Source: Parapontixanthobacter sp963736595 (GTDB lineage: Bacteria; Pseudomonadota; Alphaproteobacteria; Sphingomonadales; Sphingomonadaceae). Taken from it: a DNA stretch of 64,000 nucleotides. The stretch spans positions 62,001-126,000 of the forward strand of contig CAVTPG010000010.1 of assembly GCA_963736595.1 (NCBI GenBank), in the 5' to 3' direction. Of the stretch, positions 28,864 through 37,970 are shown in pieces (the stretch's first letter is position 1; each line of letters opens with the position of its first letter). The notes below the pieces were generated by a model. It did not search any database. It worked only from the letters and a program-made list of their open reading frames with translations, and had not been told where the DNA came from. Position numbers and translations under genes: made by a program.

Positions 28864-30264
28864 TCATTCTACGGGCCGGTCCCCATCGAGCAGATCGCCA
28901 TCGTTCGGCACGGCCTCGCGCTCGTCTTCGACCATTTGCGCGATGTAGTTTTCCGGTCGCGTGTCGGTGTCCAATGTCGGCGATGGCGGGATTTCGGCAG
29001 GGTCCGCTTTGGGCGGAGCAGGCGCTTTGGGAATAACCGGACTGTCGCCGTCCTGAATGACCAGCGGCGAATCGGGCGAAAATTTCAGGATCTGCTCGTT
29101 TTCCGGCATTGCGAAACCGCACGCTTTCATCGCACTCATCATGGCCGCGACAATCTGGCTTTTGCCCTTATGCCGGTCAGTATTGCGCTGATCGATCCAG
29201 CCGAGAAAGCGGAAATGCGTATCGGCGGCTGCCGTGCCGATAATCCGCACTTCTGGCGGCGGCTGCGTCAGGACAAACGGCAAATCGGCCAGCGTATTCA
29301 GCCCGGCTTCGCGCACCGCTGCTTCCTGACCGCCCGCATCGAAAATCATGTCCACTTCCAGCCTGCGCTGCGGGTTACGCGTAAAATTCGTGATGACCGC
29401 CTTGAACACCTGCGCGTTGGGAATGCGGACGTGATTGCCGTCCAGCGTCATGATGATGGTTGCGCGACTGGTCAGGCGGATGACCCGGCCTTCGATCCCG
29501 TCGATCAGCACCAGATCGTTCGCCCGGAATGGCTGGCGCAGCGATAGCATGAGCGAGGCCAGGTAATTCTCGATCGTCTCCCGCAAGGCAAAACCAAAGG
29601 CCAGACCGATCACACCGGCCCCGCCCAGAATTGCGCCCAGCAGCGTGCCTGCCCCAATCATGTCGAGCGCGACTACGATGCCGCCAACAACAAAAACAAA
29701 GCGGATCGCACTGGCGATCAAATCCGCCAGAAATACGTTCGGGGCAATTTTGCGCCACAGCCATGTCAGGCTGGATATAGCGTAACCGACCAGCGCAATT
29801 CCCGTCGCCACGACCAGTGCCAGACCGATCAGCGGCAGCAGCTTGATAAAATCGCCCAAGCGCTTTTCAAACCGTTCGAAAAAGGACAAGCCGCTGCTGA
29901 GCGATACGTCCCGCTCCACGCCATTTTCGACCGTCGCGACGCCCTCGACTTGCGCAGCCAGCGTCTCGGCACGGGTAACATCGCTATCTTCCGACACTGT
30001 GCCGGACAGTTTGACCACGCCTTCATCGACGGAAACATCCACGCTTTCAAACGCAGGAATCTGGCTGAAAATCTGGCCGATGCGCGTTTCGATGCGCTCG
30101 TCATCGCCCGCATCCGGGACGGTTTCGATCGGTCCGATCGGGGCCTCGGCTTCCGCTGGAGCAGCCGCTTCCGGTGCTGGGGCCAACAAAGCAGCGTGTG
30201 CCAGCGAGGGCGCGAAAGTCGCCATCAATACAACGGCAAGGATGCGGTTAAGTAATCCGGTCAT
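28864..30264 (-). CDS. mechanosensitive channel (MscS family) with periplasmic BON domain
   Basis: The 466-residue protein has a signal peptide (about 1-24), an Ala/Pro/Glu-rich linker, and a BON domain (about 55-120, FESVDVSVDEGVVKLSGTVS). About four membrane segments follow, with the MscS pore-lining and beta domains (GAGVIGLAFGFALRETIENYLA, LVLIDGIEGRVIRLTSRATI, VRIPNAQVFKAVITNFTRNP), then a Pro-rich acidic cytoplasmic tail. BON domains bind membranes or envelope partners, so coupling of the channel to the periplasm is plausible. It is the second MscS-type gene in this window and is unlike the one beside polA. Convergent with ppa. Confidence 0.88.
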   Translation of the reverse strand: MTGLLNRILAVVLMATFAPSLAHAALLAPAPEAAAPAEAEAPIGPIETVPDAGDDERIETRIGQIFSQIPAFESVDVSVDEGVVKLSGTVSEDSDVTRAETLAAQVEGVATVENGVERDVSLSSGLSFFERFEKRLGDFIKLLPLIGLALVVATGIALVGYAISSLTWLWRKIAPNVFLADLIASAIRFVFVVGGIVVALDMIGAGTLLGAILGGAGVIGLAFGFALRETIENYLASLMLSLRQPFRANDLVLIDGIEGRVIRLTSRATIIMTLDGNHVRIPNAQVFKAVITNFTRNPQRRLEVDMIFDAGGQEAAVREAGLNTLADLPFVLTQPPPEVRIIGTAAADTHFRFLGWIDQRNTDRHKGKSQIVAAMMSAMKACGFAMPENEQILKFSPDSPLVIQDGDSPVIPKAPAPPKADPAEIPPSPTLDTDTRPENYIAQMVEDEREAVPNDGDLLDGDRPVE

Positions 30265-30327
30265 GCGGATATTACGCGTGTCGGTGGCAATCGTGCCGGA
30301 ACGTGGGTGATTATGCCGCTGTACCGC

Positions 30328-30720
30328 TTAGGCAACCAGCGAAAGCAAACCCTTGATTGCCGCAGTCAGGGCCAGCGGGATCCCGAAAGCGAGGAGCCAC
30401 AGTCCGATAACATCGCGGCGGAAAGCGGATTGAAATTTCATGTCGCCGGCTTCCGCATCTGACAATCCGGACCAGCGCTTTTCGAAAAAGCGGCAAAACG
30501 GGATGATAATAGCAACCAATAGTATGAGTGCGAGATACGGCAGGATCGACGCCCCGCCCGACTTCATTGCGTTTACGGTCATAAAGATTTGCAGGCCGGT
30601 ATAAACAACCAACGCATAAGCGACATGGTCACTGATCTTGGCGCGCCAGTCGCGTGTCTGCGGTGCGATGTGCGCCGTTGCTGCCGTCGGTTGCTGATCT
30701 TTTATGTAATCACGCATCAT
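30328..30720 (-). CDS. small inner-membrane protein of unknown function
   Basis: The 130-residue protein has a polar N-terminal 30 residues, then three hydrophobic segments at about 32-50, 58-76 and 104-128, separated by a basic-acidic cytoplasmic loop (RFFEKRWSGLSDAEAG). No family is recognised. Two adjacent ATG codons are possible starts. The second (30717) has the better spacing from GGAG. It lies upstream of the BON-MscS gene on the same strand with a 63-bp gap and could share a transcript. Confidence 0.65.
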   Translation of the reverse strand: MMRDYIKDQQPTAATAHIAPQTRDWRAKISDHVAYALVVYTGLQIFMTVNAMKSGGASILPYLALILLVAIIIPFCRFFEKRWSGLSDAEAGDMKFQSAFRRDVIGLWLLAFGIPLALTAAIKGLLSLVA

Positions 30721-30948
30721 TGTCTCCGGACATCTCTCTCAGGCCGTGTTATCTCAAAATTAGCGCGATGTTGCAAGTTGCGTAACCAATGCGTCCCTTT
30801 GTTGCATATTGTGCAAGGACGTTCTCTCGCTAAAGCCAATGTCGCTCATGCGCTGCATATGTCGTTCGGTCGAATTTGCGACACTTGCCCGACAGATTTT
30901 ACGCAAAACAGGGTTTTCACCGGCAAAGCGACTGCTACAGTCACGCCG
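30721..30948. other. intergenic region upstream of lptB
   Basis: A 228-bp divergent region with no supported gene. The lptB frame stays open to the left but its translation there is not family-like. No lptA or lptC, which often precede lptB, is present. Confidence 0.4.
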
Positions 30949-31739
30949 ATGTCCCTCGATGAACACTCAGAAATGCCCGCGACCGCTGAAATTTCGGATG
31001 CGGCACCACCCATTCCGCAAGGCGGGCTGGAAGTGATCTCCATCGCCAAAAGCTACGACAAGCGCGCAGTGCTGAGCGATATCTCGCTGACCGTCGGCAA
31101 AGGCGAAGTCCTGGGTCTGCTTGGCCCCAATGGCGCAGGCAAGACGACGTGTTTCTATTCGATTATGGGGCTGGTTCGCCCCGATGCCGGGCGCATTTTG
31201 ATGGATGGCGAGGATGTGACGCATTTGCCGATGTATCGGCGCGCTATCTTGGGTCTTGGGTATCTGCCGCAGGAAACCAGCATTTTTCGCGGCATGACGG
31301 TCGAGCAGAATATCAATTCTGTGCTGGAAATGGTCGAGCCGGACGCCGATACACGCGCACAGGAGCTGGAGCGGTTGCTGGAAGAGTTCGGTCTGACGCG
31401 GCTCCGCGACAGCCCGGCTATGGCTCTGTCAGGCGGTGAGAGACGGCGCTGTGAGATCGCACGCGCGCTGGCGGCAAAGCCTTCCATCATGCTCTTGGAT
31501 GAACCTTTTGCGGGCATCGACCCCTGTCGATCAGCGATATTCGCGATCTGGTCAAGGATTTGAAAGGCCGCGGCATCGGCGTGCTGATTACCGATCACAA
31601 TGTGCGCGAGACACTGGATATCGTCGATCGCGCCTGCATCATTTATGGCGGGCAAGTGCTGTTTGCTGGCACACCGCAAGACCTTGTCGCCGATGAAAAC
31701 GTGCGCCGCCTGTATCTTGGCGAAGGGTTCACGCTGTAA
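30949..31739 (+). CDS. lptB: LPS export ABC transporter ATP-binding protein LptB, one frame break
   Basis: The ATPase of about 264 residues powers the LptB2FG exporter at the inner membrane. Walker A is GLLGPNGAGKTTCF, the signature is ALSGGERRR and Walker B is IMLLDEPFAGIDP. Directly after GIDP the frame is lost. The expected continuation SISDIRDLVKDLKGRGIG, the H-loop ITDHNVRETLDI and the usual ending GEGFTL are in another frame, stopping at 31737-31739. A missing C in the run at 31521-31524 explains it. Taken literally, the truncated product would lack the H-loop. rpoN follows after 26 bp, the classic lptB-rpoN order. Confidence 0.88.
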
Positions 31740-31765
31740 TGTCCCGGCAATCGGGGAACTGACCA

Positions 31766-33260
31766 ATGGCGCTGGGTCCGAGGCTAGACCTCCGACAATC
31801 ACAATCGCTGGTCATGACGCCGCAATTGCAGCAGGCGATCAAACTGCTGAGCCTGTCCAACCTTGAGCTTGAGAATTATATCGGTGAAGCGCTGGAAGCC
31901 AATCCCCTGCTCGAAGTGGGCGAGACGCGGAGGGAGGCAGGCGGCGAGGCAGGCCGCGATGCAGGCAGCGAGGCAGCGCCCGATACGCCAGACATACAGG
32001 AAAACGCTTCCGACAGCAGCGCGGGCGATACCAATGCGCTGGACATCGACCCGGCGACGCTGGACCGGGACCGTGATACAGGCGATGGATCGGGTGACTG
32101 GAGCGCGGCGTCCACCGGCATGGCCAGCCTTGAGGATTTGCCTGACATTGGCGAGCGCGCGGAAAGCGGGCACAGCCTTGCCGATCATCTGAACGATCAA
32201 TTGCCAGCGGCGGCGCGCGATGGCCGCGAAGCGATTATTGCCGCACGGATCATCGGCGAGTTGGACGAAGCCGGCTACCTGCACGACTCGCTCGAACAGA
32301 TTGCGGAGCAGCTCGGCGCACCAATCGCCGAAGTCGAACGCGCGCTGGCTTTGGTGCAAACGTTCGAGCCGACCGGGGTGGGCGCACGCACACTGGGTGA
32401 ATGCCTCGCTCTGCAAGCCAAAGAAGCGGACCGTTACGATCCCTGCATGGCGCGCCTGATCGACAATCTCGATCTGGTGGCCTCAGGCGATTTCGCCCGG
32501 TTGCGGCGGATGTGCGATGTCGATGACGAAGATTTTGCCGATATGCTCGCCGAATTGCGCGGATATGATCCCAAGCCCGGCTGCGCGTTCGGCGGGACTG
32601 CAGAAAATGCCATCGTCCCCGATATTCTGATGGTTGCGGGGCGGACTGGCGGATGGAACATCACGCTCAATCCCGCCAGCTTGCCGCGTCTGGTCGTCAA
32701 CCGCCCGTATTTTCTCGAGTTGCGCGATGGCTGCGCTGACAAGAAATCCCGCAGCTGGCTGGATGAACAATTGGGAGAAGCGAGCTGGCTCATCAAGGCG
32801 CTGGACCAACGCCAGAAGACGATCCTGAAAACAGCCGCTGCCATCGCCAAGCATCAGGACGGTTTCTTTCGCGAGGGCGTGTCGGCAATGAAAGCGCTCA
32901 CTTTGCGCGAAGTGGCCGAAGACATCGAAATGCACGAAAGCACCATCAGCCGGGTGACTTCAAACAAATATCTGAACTGTCCGCGTGGCACGTTCGAATT
33001 AAAATACTTCTTTTCCAGTGGAGTTGCTTCCGCCGGGATCGGACGGGGACGCCTCATCGGAAGCGGTTAAGGCGCGAATCAAGGCGCTGACCGATGCGGA
33101 AAGCCCGACCAAAATCCTGTCCGATGACAAACTGGTCGATCTGCTGAATGCCGAAGGCCTCGCCATCGCGCGCCGGACCGTCGCCAAATACCGCGAAGCG
33201 ATGGGCATCGGATCGAGCGTACAACGGCGCAGAGCCAAGAAACTTGCGGCTTTGTCCTGA
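31766..33260 (+). CDS. rpoN: RNA polymerase sigma-54 factor, one frame break before the RpoN box
   Basis: The roughly 498-residue sigma factor directs polymerase to -24/-12 promoters with enhancer-binding activators. Region I is QSLVMTPQLQQAIKLLSLSN, followed by an acidic region II, the core-binding domain and the helix-turn-helix around LREVAEDIEMHESTISRVTSNKY. After FELKYFFSSGVAS the frame changes. The C-terminal part with the RpoN box (IARRTVAKYREAMGI) runs in another frame to 33260. One extra base near 33030-33040 accounts for this. If real, the break would remove promoter -24 recognition, so sequence error is likely. Confidence 0.9.
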
Positions 33261-33450
33261 TCCTTAACGCGCGCGCAAAGGGCAATTAACCTCGGCTGCG
33301 CCCGTGCTGACACCCATCGCTAAGCAAAAAAGTTAATATCCGTTTCACAAAAAATTAACCTTTTCTGTTCAGACCTTGTGTGGTTAATTCATCGCAACCT
33401 CTCTTTCGGAAAGGTTACGAGCGGACAATGGGCCAAGAGGGGACCTACCC
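33261..33450 (+). promoter_or_regulatory. ctrA upstream region with several TTAA half-sites
   Basis: Five TTAA tetramers occur in 125 bases, starting at 33264, 33286, 33333, 33355 and 33384; three read TTAAC. CtrA binds TTAA-N7-TTAAC or TTAACC half-sites. The N7 form is absent, but two pairs are spaced 22 bases apart. Autoregulation of ctrA is known in Caulobacter; here it is inference from the motif density. AGAGGGGA lies before the ctrA ATG. Confidence 0.4.
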
Positions 33451-34146
33451 ATGCGTGTACTGCTGATCGAAGACGAACCAACAACGGCCAAGGCCATCGA
33501 ACTGATGCTGACGACCGAAGGGTTCAATGTATATACGACCGATCTGGGCGAAGAAGGCCTGGATCTCGGTAAACTGTATGATTACGACATCATTCTGCTC
33601 GATCTTAATCTGCCGGATATGCACGGCTACGATGTGCTGAAAAAGCTGCGCGTTGCCAAAGTGCAGACGCCGGTTCTGATCCTGTCGGGCGTGGCCGAAA
33701 TGGACAGCAAAATTCGCAGCTTCGGTTTCGGGGCCGACGATTATGTTACCAAGCCTTTCCATCGCGAAGAACTGGTCGCCCGGATCCATGCCGTGGTGCG
33801 CCGCTCCAAAGGACACAGCCAGTCGATCATCCGCACTGGCAAGCTGTCGGTCAACCTCGATGCCAAGACGGTCGAAGTCGATGGCGCGCGTGTTCACCTG
33901 ACCGGCAAGGAATATGCGATGCTGGAATTGCTATCCCTGCGCAAAGGCACCACGCTGACCAAGGAAATGTTCTTGAACCACCTTTATGGCGGGATGGACG
34001 AGCCGGAATTGAAAATCATCGACGTGTTTATCTGCAAGCTGCGCAAAAAGCTCAGCCATGCGTGCGACGGCGAAAATTATATCGAAACCGTGTGGGGCCG
34101 TGGTTACGTGCTGCGCGATCCGAACGAAGAAGCCGAAGCTGCGTGA
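33451..34146 (+). CDS. ctrA: cell-cycle response regulator CtrA
   Basis: The 231-residue OmpR-type regulator controls cell-cycle, flagellar and other genes in alphaproteobacteria. The receiver domain (1-120) starts MRVLLIEDEP, has the phospho-acceptor Asp in IILLDLNLPDMHG and the Lys in DDYVTKPFHREEL. The DNA-binding winged helix (about 130-225) has LTGKEYAMLELLSLRKGTTLTK and DVFICKLRKKL, strongly CtrA-like. Length is standard. The upstream region has CtrA half-site-like tetramers. DivK, a regulator of the same network, is also in this window at 61 kb. Confidence 0.96.
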   Translation: MRVLLIEDEPTTAKAIELMLTTEGFNVYTTDLGEEGLDLGKLYDYDIILLDLNLPDMHGYDVLKKLRVAKVQTPVLILSGVAEMDSKIRSFGFGADDYVTKPFHREELVARIHAVVRRSKGHSQSIIRTGKLSVNLDAKTVEVDGARVHLTGKEYAMLELLSLRKGTTLTKEMFLNHLYGGMDEPELKIIDVFICKLRKKLSHACDGENYIETVWGRGYVLRDPNEEAEAA

Positions 34147-34300
34147 ATTTCGCTCGCGGCTGATGCGCTTACGCCTGCGCGGGGGCCAGTCGGCCTTGCG
34201 GACGCTGATCGATCCGGCGAGCGATTAAACTGATAACTCTTTTGAGTAACTTTTGCGCCTGGGGTGGAAACACTCCGGGCGTTTTCTTATGAGGGCGTCC

Positions 34301-35023
34301 ATGACGGCTTACAAAGACGGCGACCCCACCACCCTGAACAGGCTTTATGGCCGCTCGGTCGGCAAGCCCATCCGCGCGCATCAGCAAACCCTGATGGATG
34401 AATTGCTGCCGCAAATTGCCGTGCCGGCAGAAGGCGAAGTCACGGCAGAGCGTTTGTTTGGTGCTGCCATCGGGTCTGGCCGCCCGCTGCATTTCGAGAT
34501 CGGTTTCGGCAGCGGAGAGCACATGGCCGCGCGCGCCGATATGCTGCCCGATCACGGCTTTATCGGGGCAGAGCCTTATTTAAATGGCGTTGCCGCTGCC
34601 CTCACCCATGTCAAAGAACAGCATCTTGCCAATGTCCGCATCCAGCATGGTGATGCGCTGGACGTGCTGGCGCGCATTCCCGATCAGGGACTGAGCTTTG
34701 CTTATCTGCTGCATCCAGATCCGTGGCCCAAAGCGCGCCATGCCAAGCGCCGAATGGTGAATGACGGGCCGATGCAGATGATTGCGGACAAGCTGAAACC
34801 GGGCGGCGAATTTCGCTTCGGAACCGATCATCCCGTGTATCTGCGCCATGCGCTGATGGTGATGCAACGGTTTTGCAGCGGACCGGATGCACCGTTTGAA
34901 TGGCTGGCCGAGGATCGCGCTAGTTTCGAGCAGCGCCCCGGCGGCTGGCCTGAAACACGCTATGAAGCCAAGGCCCGCGCTAAGAACAGTGAGGTCTGGT
35001 ATTTTCGATTTCGGCGACGGTGA
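34301..35023 (+). CDS. trmB: tRNA (guanine(46)-N7)-methyltransferase
   Basis: The roughly 240-residue SAM-dependent enzyme makes m7G46 in tRNA variable loops. Motifs: RLYGRSVGKPIRAHQQTL near the start, the SAM site FEIGFGSGEHMAARA, PYLNGVAAALTHV, and the TrmB hallmark LLHPDPWPKARHAKRRMV. I chose the ATG at 34301 preceded by GAGGG at close spacing; an in-frame ATG 12 bases earlier is an alternative. It stands alone between ctrA and an unassigned stretch. Confidence 0.95.
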   Translation: MTAYKDGDPTTLNRLYGRSVGKPIRAHQQTLMDELLPQIAVPAEGEVTAERLFGAAIGSGRPLHFEIGFGSGEHMAARADMLPDHGFIGAEPYLNGVAAALTHVKEQHLANVRIQHGDALDVLARIPDQGLSFAYLLHPDPWPKARHAKRRMVNDGPMQMIADKLKPGGEFRFGTDHPVYLRHALMVMQRFCSGPDAPFEWLAEDRASFEQRPGGWPETRYEAKARAKNSEVWYFRFRRR

Positions 35024-35302
35024 GGTTGGAAGGATGGGTGGTACGGTAACCTGTTTATATAAAGCTGCCGCGTCAGCAGCAGCGTTCACTTGTGTGTTGA
35101 AGGCCCAGCTTCGAGCTTCAGCGTCCTCGCCGTTAATAAGCAACTTGATATTGTCAATTTCACCGATCGGGGACACAACTAGTTCGCGCTCATTGAGGAA
35201 ATCGATCGTCGCAGCATCACCGCTCTTCGGCGCATCCCAAATAAGGGTTAGTTTTTCACCGGGATCTAATTCGAAGCATTCGGGCCATGGTTCCACTGAC
35301 AC
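34580..35302 (-). other. possible hypothetical gene or remnant, partly antisense to trmB
   Basis: The first 75 residues from a GTG at 35302 (PWPECFELDPGEKLTLIWD, SGDAATIDFLNERELVVSP, LLINGEDAEARSWAF) look protein-like in composition. The open frame also continues 14 codons upstream of that GTG without a start codon. After about residue 80 the frame runs antisense through trmB and no longer looks like protein. I read it as a truncated or frame-broken small hypothetical gene covering about 35050-35345. No family is recognised. Confidence 0.35.
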
Positions 35303-35574
35303 GTAGATCGGGGTGTCTTTGCTGTTTTGGAAGCTTTGCTGAATCTAGCATACGTCAGGTTTATGCTGCTACTCGCAAATCAATGACGATTGGGACCTTT
35401 TTCGGCGGTACTAGAGAAATTTCGGGAGTAGCAATGCCGCTTGATGCAGCTCCAAATTTCTGTCTGAGCTAGTCGAAAAATACTGAGCATGGATGGCATG
35501 ATGCCGCGCCTGCTTCCCACCAATAACAGCAAACTTCACCTTACTAGCGGAAGCTGATTCTTCGTCGAGAATGA

Positions 35575-37839
35575 TCACCCCACAACCCCCGCCGCGGCGA
35601 GGACCGCCAAAGTCAGCACATCGGGCGCAATCGCCGTCATCGGCGCGATCTGCACCGGCTTTTCCATCCCGATCATCATCGGGCCGATCGTCGCATTATC
35701 GCCCAGTTCGCGCAGCAGCTTCGCCGATAGATTGGCCGATTGCAGCCCCGGCATAATCAGCACATTGGCCGGACCGGACAAGCGGCTGAAGGGATACAAT
35801 TCCATCACCGACCGGTTCAATGCTGCATCCGGCGCCATCTCGCCTTCATATTCAAAGCCCGGCTCCTGCGCATCCAGTAACGCCACCGCATCGCGGATAT
35901 TTTCCAGCCACTTGCCCGACGGATTGCCGAAGGTGGAATAGGACAAGAACGCCACGCGCGGATTGTGGCCCATCCGGCGCGCAACCGCTGCTGTTTCGGT
36001 GGCAATGTGGGCGAGATCGGCGGAGCTGGGCCGCTCGTTGATCGTCGTATCGGCCAGGAACACGGTGTAATTTTTGCCGACCATCATGTGAATGCCGAAC
36101 GGAACCGCGCCGGGTTTGGGATCGAGGACCAGATTCACCTCTTTCGCCGTCTGCGCGAACGGGCGCGTCAGGCCGGTGATCATCGCATCGCCGTGGCCCA
36201 ATGCAACCAGCAGCGAGGCAAACACGTTGCGTTCCTGATTGACCATCCGGCGCACGTCGCGCTCCGTATATCCGCGCCGCTGCAAACGGTTATAAAGGAA
36301 GTCGTTCATCGGCTCGATCAGCTCGGTATCGGCCGAATTCTGTATCTCGAAGCTGTCGACATCGGACACGGCCAGCTCGACCAGCTTTTCTTTCACTTTG
36401 TCGGTGCGGCCCACCAGAACCGGCGTGCCGTAACCGAAATCGCGGAACTGGATGGCAGCGCGCAGCACCACATCCTCTTCCGCTTCGGCAAATACGACGC
36501 GCTTGGGGTTTTTCTTCGCTTCCTCGTAAACCTGCGTCAGCACCGCCGTCGTCGGATTGAGGCGCGCTTTTAGCTGGTGGCGATATTCGTCCATATCCTC
36601 GATCGGCTTTAGCGCCACACCGCTATCCATTGCGGCCTTGGCAACGGCAGAGGAGACGCGCTCAATGAGGCGTGGATCGAACGGGGCCGGGATAATGTAA
36701 TCGCGCCCGAATTGCTGACTTTTGCCGTAAGCTGCCGCGACTTCTTCGGGCACCCGCTCGCGCGCCAGTTCGGCAATCGCTTCGGCGGCGGCGATCTTCA
36801 TTTCCTCGTTGATCGTGGTCGCCTGTACGTCAAGCGCACCGCGGAAGATGAAGGGAAAGCCGAGGACATTGTTTACCTGATTGGGAAAATCCGAGCGGCC
36901 CGTCGCCACAATCGCATCGGGGCGCGCGGCTTGCGCGACATCGGGCATGATTTCCGGCGTCGGATTGGCCATTGCGAAAATGATCGGATGATCCGCCATT
37001 TTCATCACCCATTCCGGTTTCAGCGCGCCTGCAGCCGATAGCCCTAAGAAGATGTCGGCTCCGTCCAGCGCTTCTTCCAGCGTGCGCGCATCGGTGTCGA
37101 TGGCGTGCGCGGATTTCCACTGATCCATGCCGTCCTCGCGCCCGCGATAGATCGGGCCGGAGCGGTCGCACATCGTTACATTGTCATGCGGCACGCCCAG
37201 CGCCTTGATCAGCGCGGTGCAGGCAATCGCCGATGCACCCGCGCCGTTGACGACCATTTTGACGTCCTTGAAGCTGCGCTGTGTCAGGTGAATTGCGTTG
37301 ATCAGGCCAGCCGCCGCGATGATCGCGGTGCCATGCTGATCGTCGTGCATGACCGGAATGTTCATCCGCTCGCGCAGGGCTTGCTCAATGATGAAACATT
37401 CAGGCGCTTTGATGTCTTCCAGATTGATGCCGCCAAAACTTGGCTCCATCAACGCAACCGCTTCGATGAACTTGTCCGGGTCTTCGGTATCCAGCTCCAG
37501 ATCGATGGAATCGACATCGGCAAAGCGTTTGAACAGCACCGCCTTGCCTTCCATTACCGGCTTGGAAGCAAGCGCGCCGAGATTGCCCATGCCCAGAATT
37601 GCGGTCCCGTTGGAAATGACCGCGACCAGATTGGCCCGCGCCGTGTAGCGCGCGGCATTGGCAGGATCATCGGCGATCGCTTGCACCGGAGCGGCCACAC
37701 CGGGGGAGTAGGCAAGGCTGAGATCGCGCTGCGTCGTGACGGGCTTGGATGCCACGATCTCGATCTTACCGGGGCGGATCGTCTCGTGGTAAAACAGCGC
37801 CTCGCGCGTGGTGAAATCGTCCGTTGTCTCGTCAGCCAC
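35575..37839 (-). CDS. maeB: NADP-dependent malic enzyme with phosphotransacetylase-like domain
   Basis: The 754-residue enzyme decarboxylates malate to pyruvate with NADP reduction. Residues about 1-425 form the malic enzyme part (SLAYSPGVAAPVQAI, MPVMHDDQHGTAIIAAAGL, VVNGAGASAIACTALIKALG). Residues about 430-754 are a phosphate acetyl/butaryl-transferase-like regulatory domain (FAEAEEDVVLRAAIQFRDFG, NVLIMPGLQSANLSAKLL) known in MaeB proteins to bind acetyl-CoA as an allosteric signal. The length is typical of the fused form. It is divergent from mutS. Confidence 0.95.
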   Translation of the reverse strand: MADETTDDFTTREALFYHETIRPGKIEIVASKPVTTQRDLSLAYSPGVAAPVQAIADDPANAARYTARANLVAVISNGTAILGMGNLGALASKPVMEGKAVLFKRFADVDSIDLELDTEDPDKFIEAVALMEPSFGGINLEDIKAPECFIIEQALRERMNIPVMHDDQHGTAIIAAAGLINAIHLTQRSFKDVKMVVNGAGASAIACTALIKALGVPHDNVTMCDRSGPIYRGREDGMDQWKSAHAIDTDARTLEEALDGADIFLGLSAAGALKPEWVMKMADHPIIFAMANPTPEIMPDVAQAARPDAIVATGRSDFPNQVNNVLGFPFIFRGALDVQATTINEEMKIAAAEAIAELARERVPEEVAAAYGKSQQFGRDYIIPAPFDPRLIERVSSAVAKAAMDSGVALKPIEDMDEYRHQLKARLNPTTAVLTQVYEEAKKNPKRVVFAEAEEDVVLRAAIQFRDFGYGTPVLVGRTDKVKEKLVELAVSDVDSFEIQNSADTELIEPMNDFLYNRLQRRGYTERDVRRMVNQERNVFASLLVALGHGDAMITGLTRPFAQTAKEVNLVLDPKPGAVPFGIHMMVGKNYTVFLADTTINERPSSADLAHIATETAAVARRMGHNPRVAFLSYSTFGNPSGKWLENIRDAVALLDAQEPGFEYEGEMAPDAALNRSVMELYPFSRLSGPANVLIMPGLQSANLSAKLLRELGDNATIGPMMIGMEKPVQIAPMTAIAPDVLTLAVLAAAGVVG

Positions 37840-37970
37840 GCGTGATCCTTATCCGTATTCGATGATGCCAGTTGCAAGTGCCTTACATCACGATCCCGCC
37901 GTGCGGTAGGGGAAAGGTCAGCTTGCCGCTCTTTCCGAATCATCTGCCAACAGGCAAGCCCGTGCAGGCA

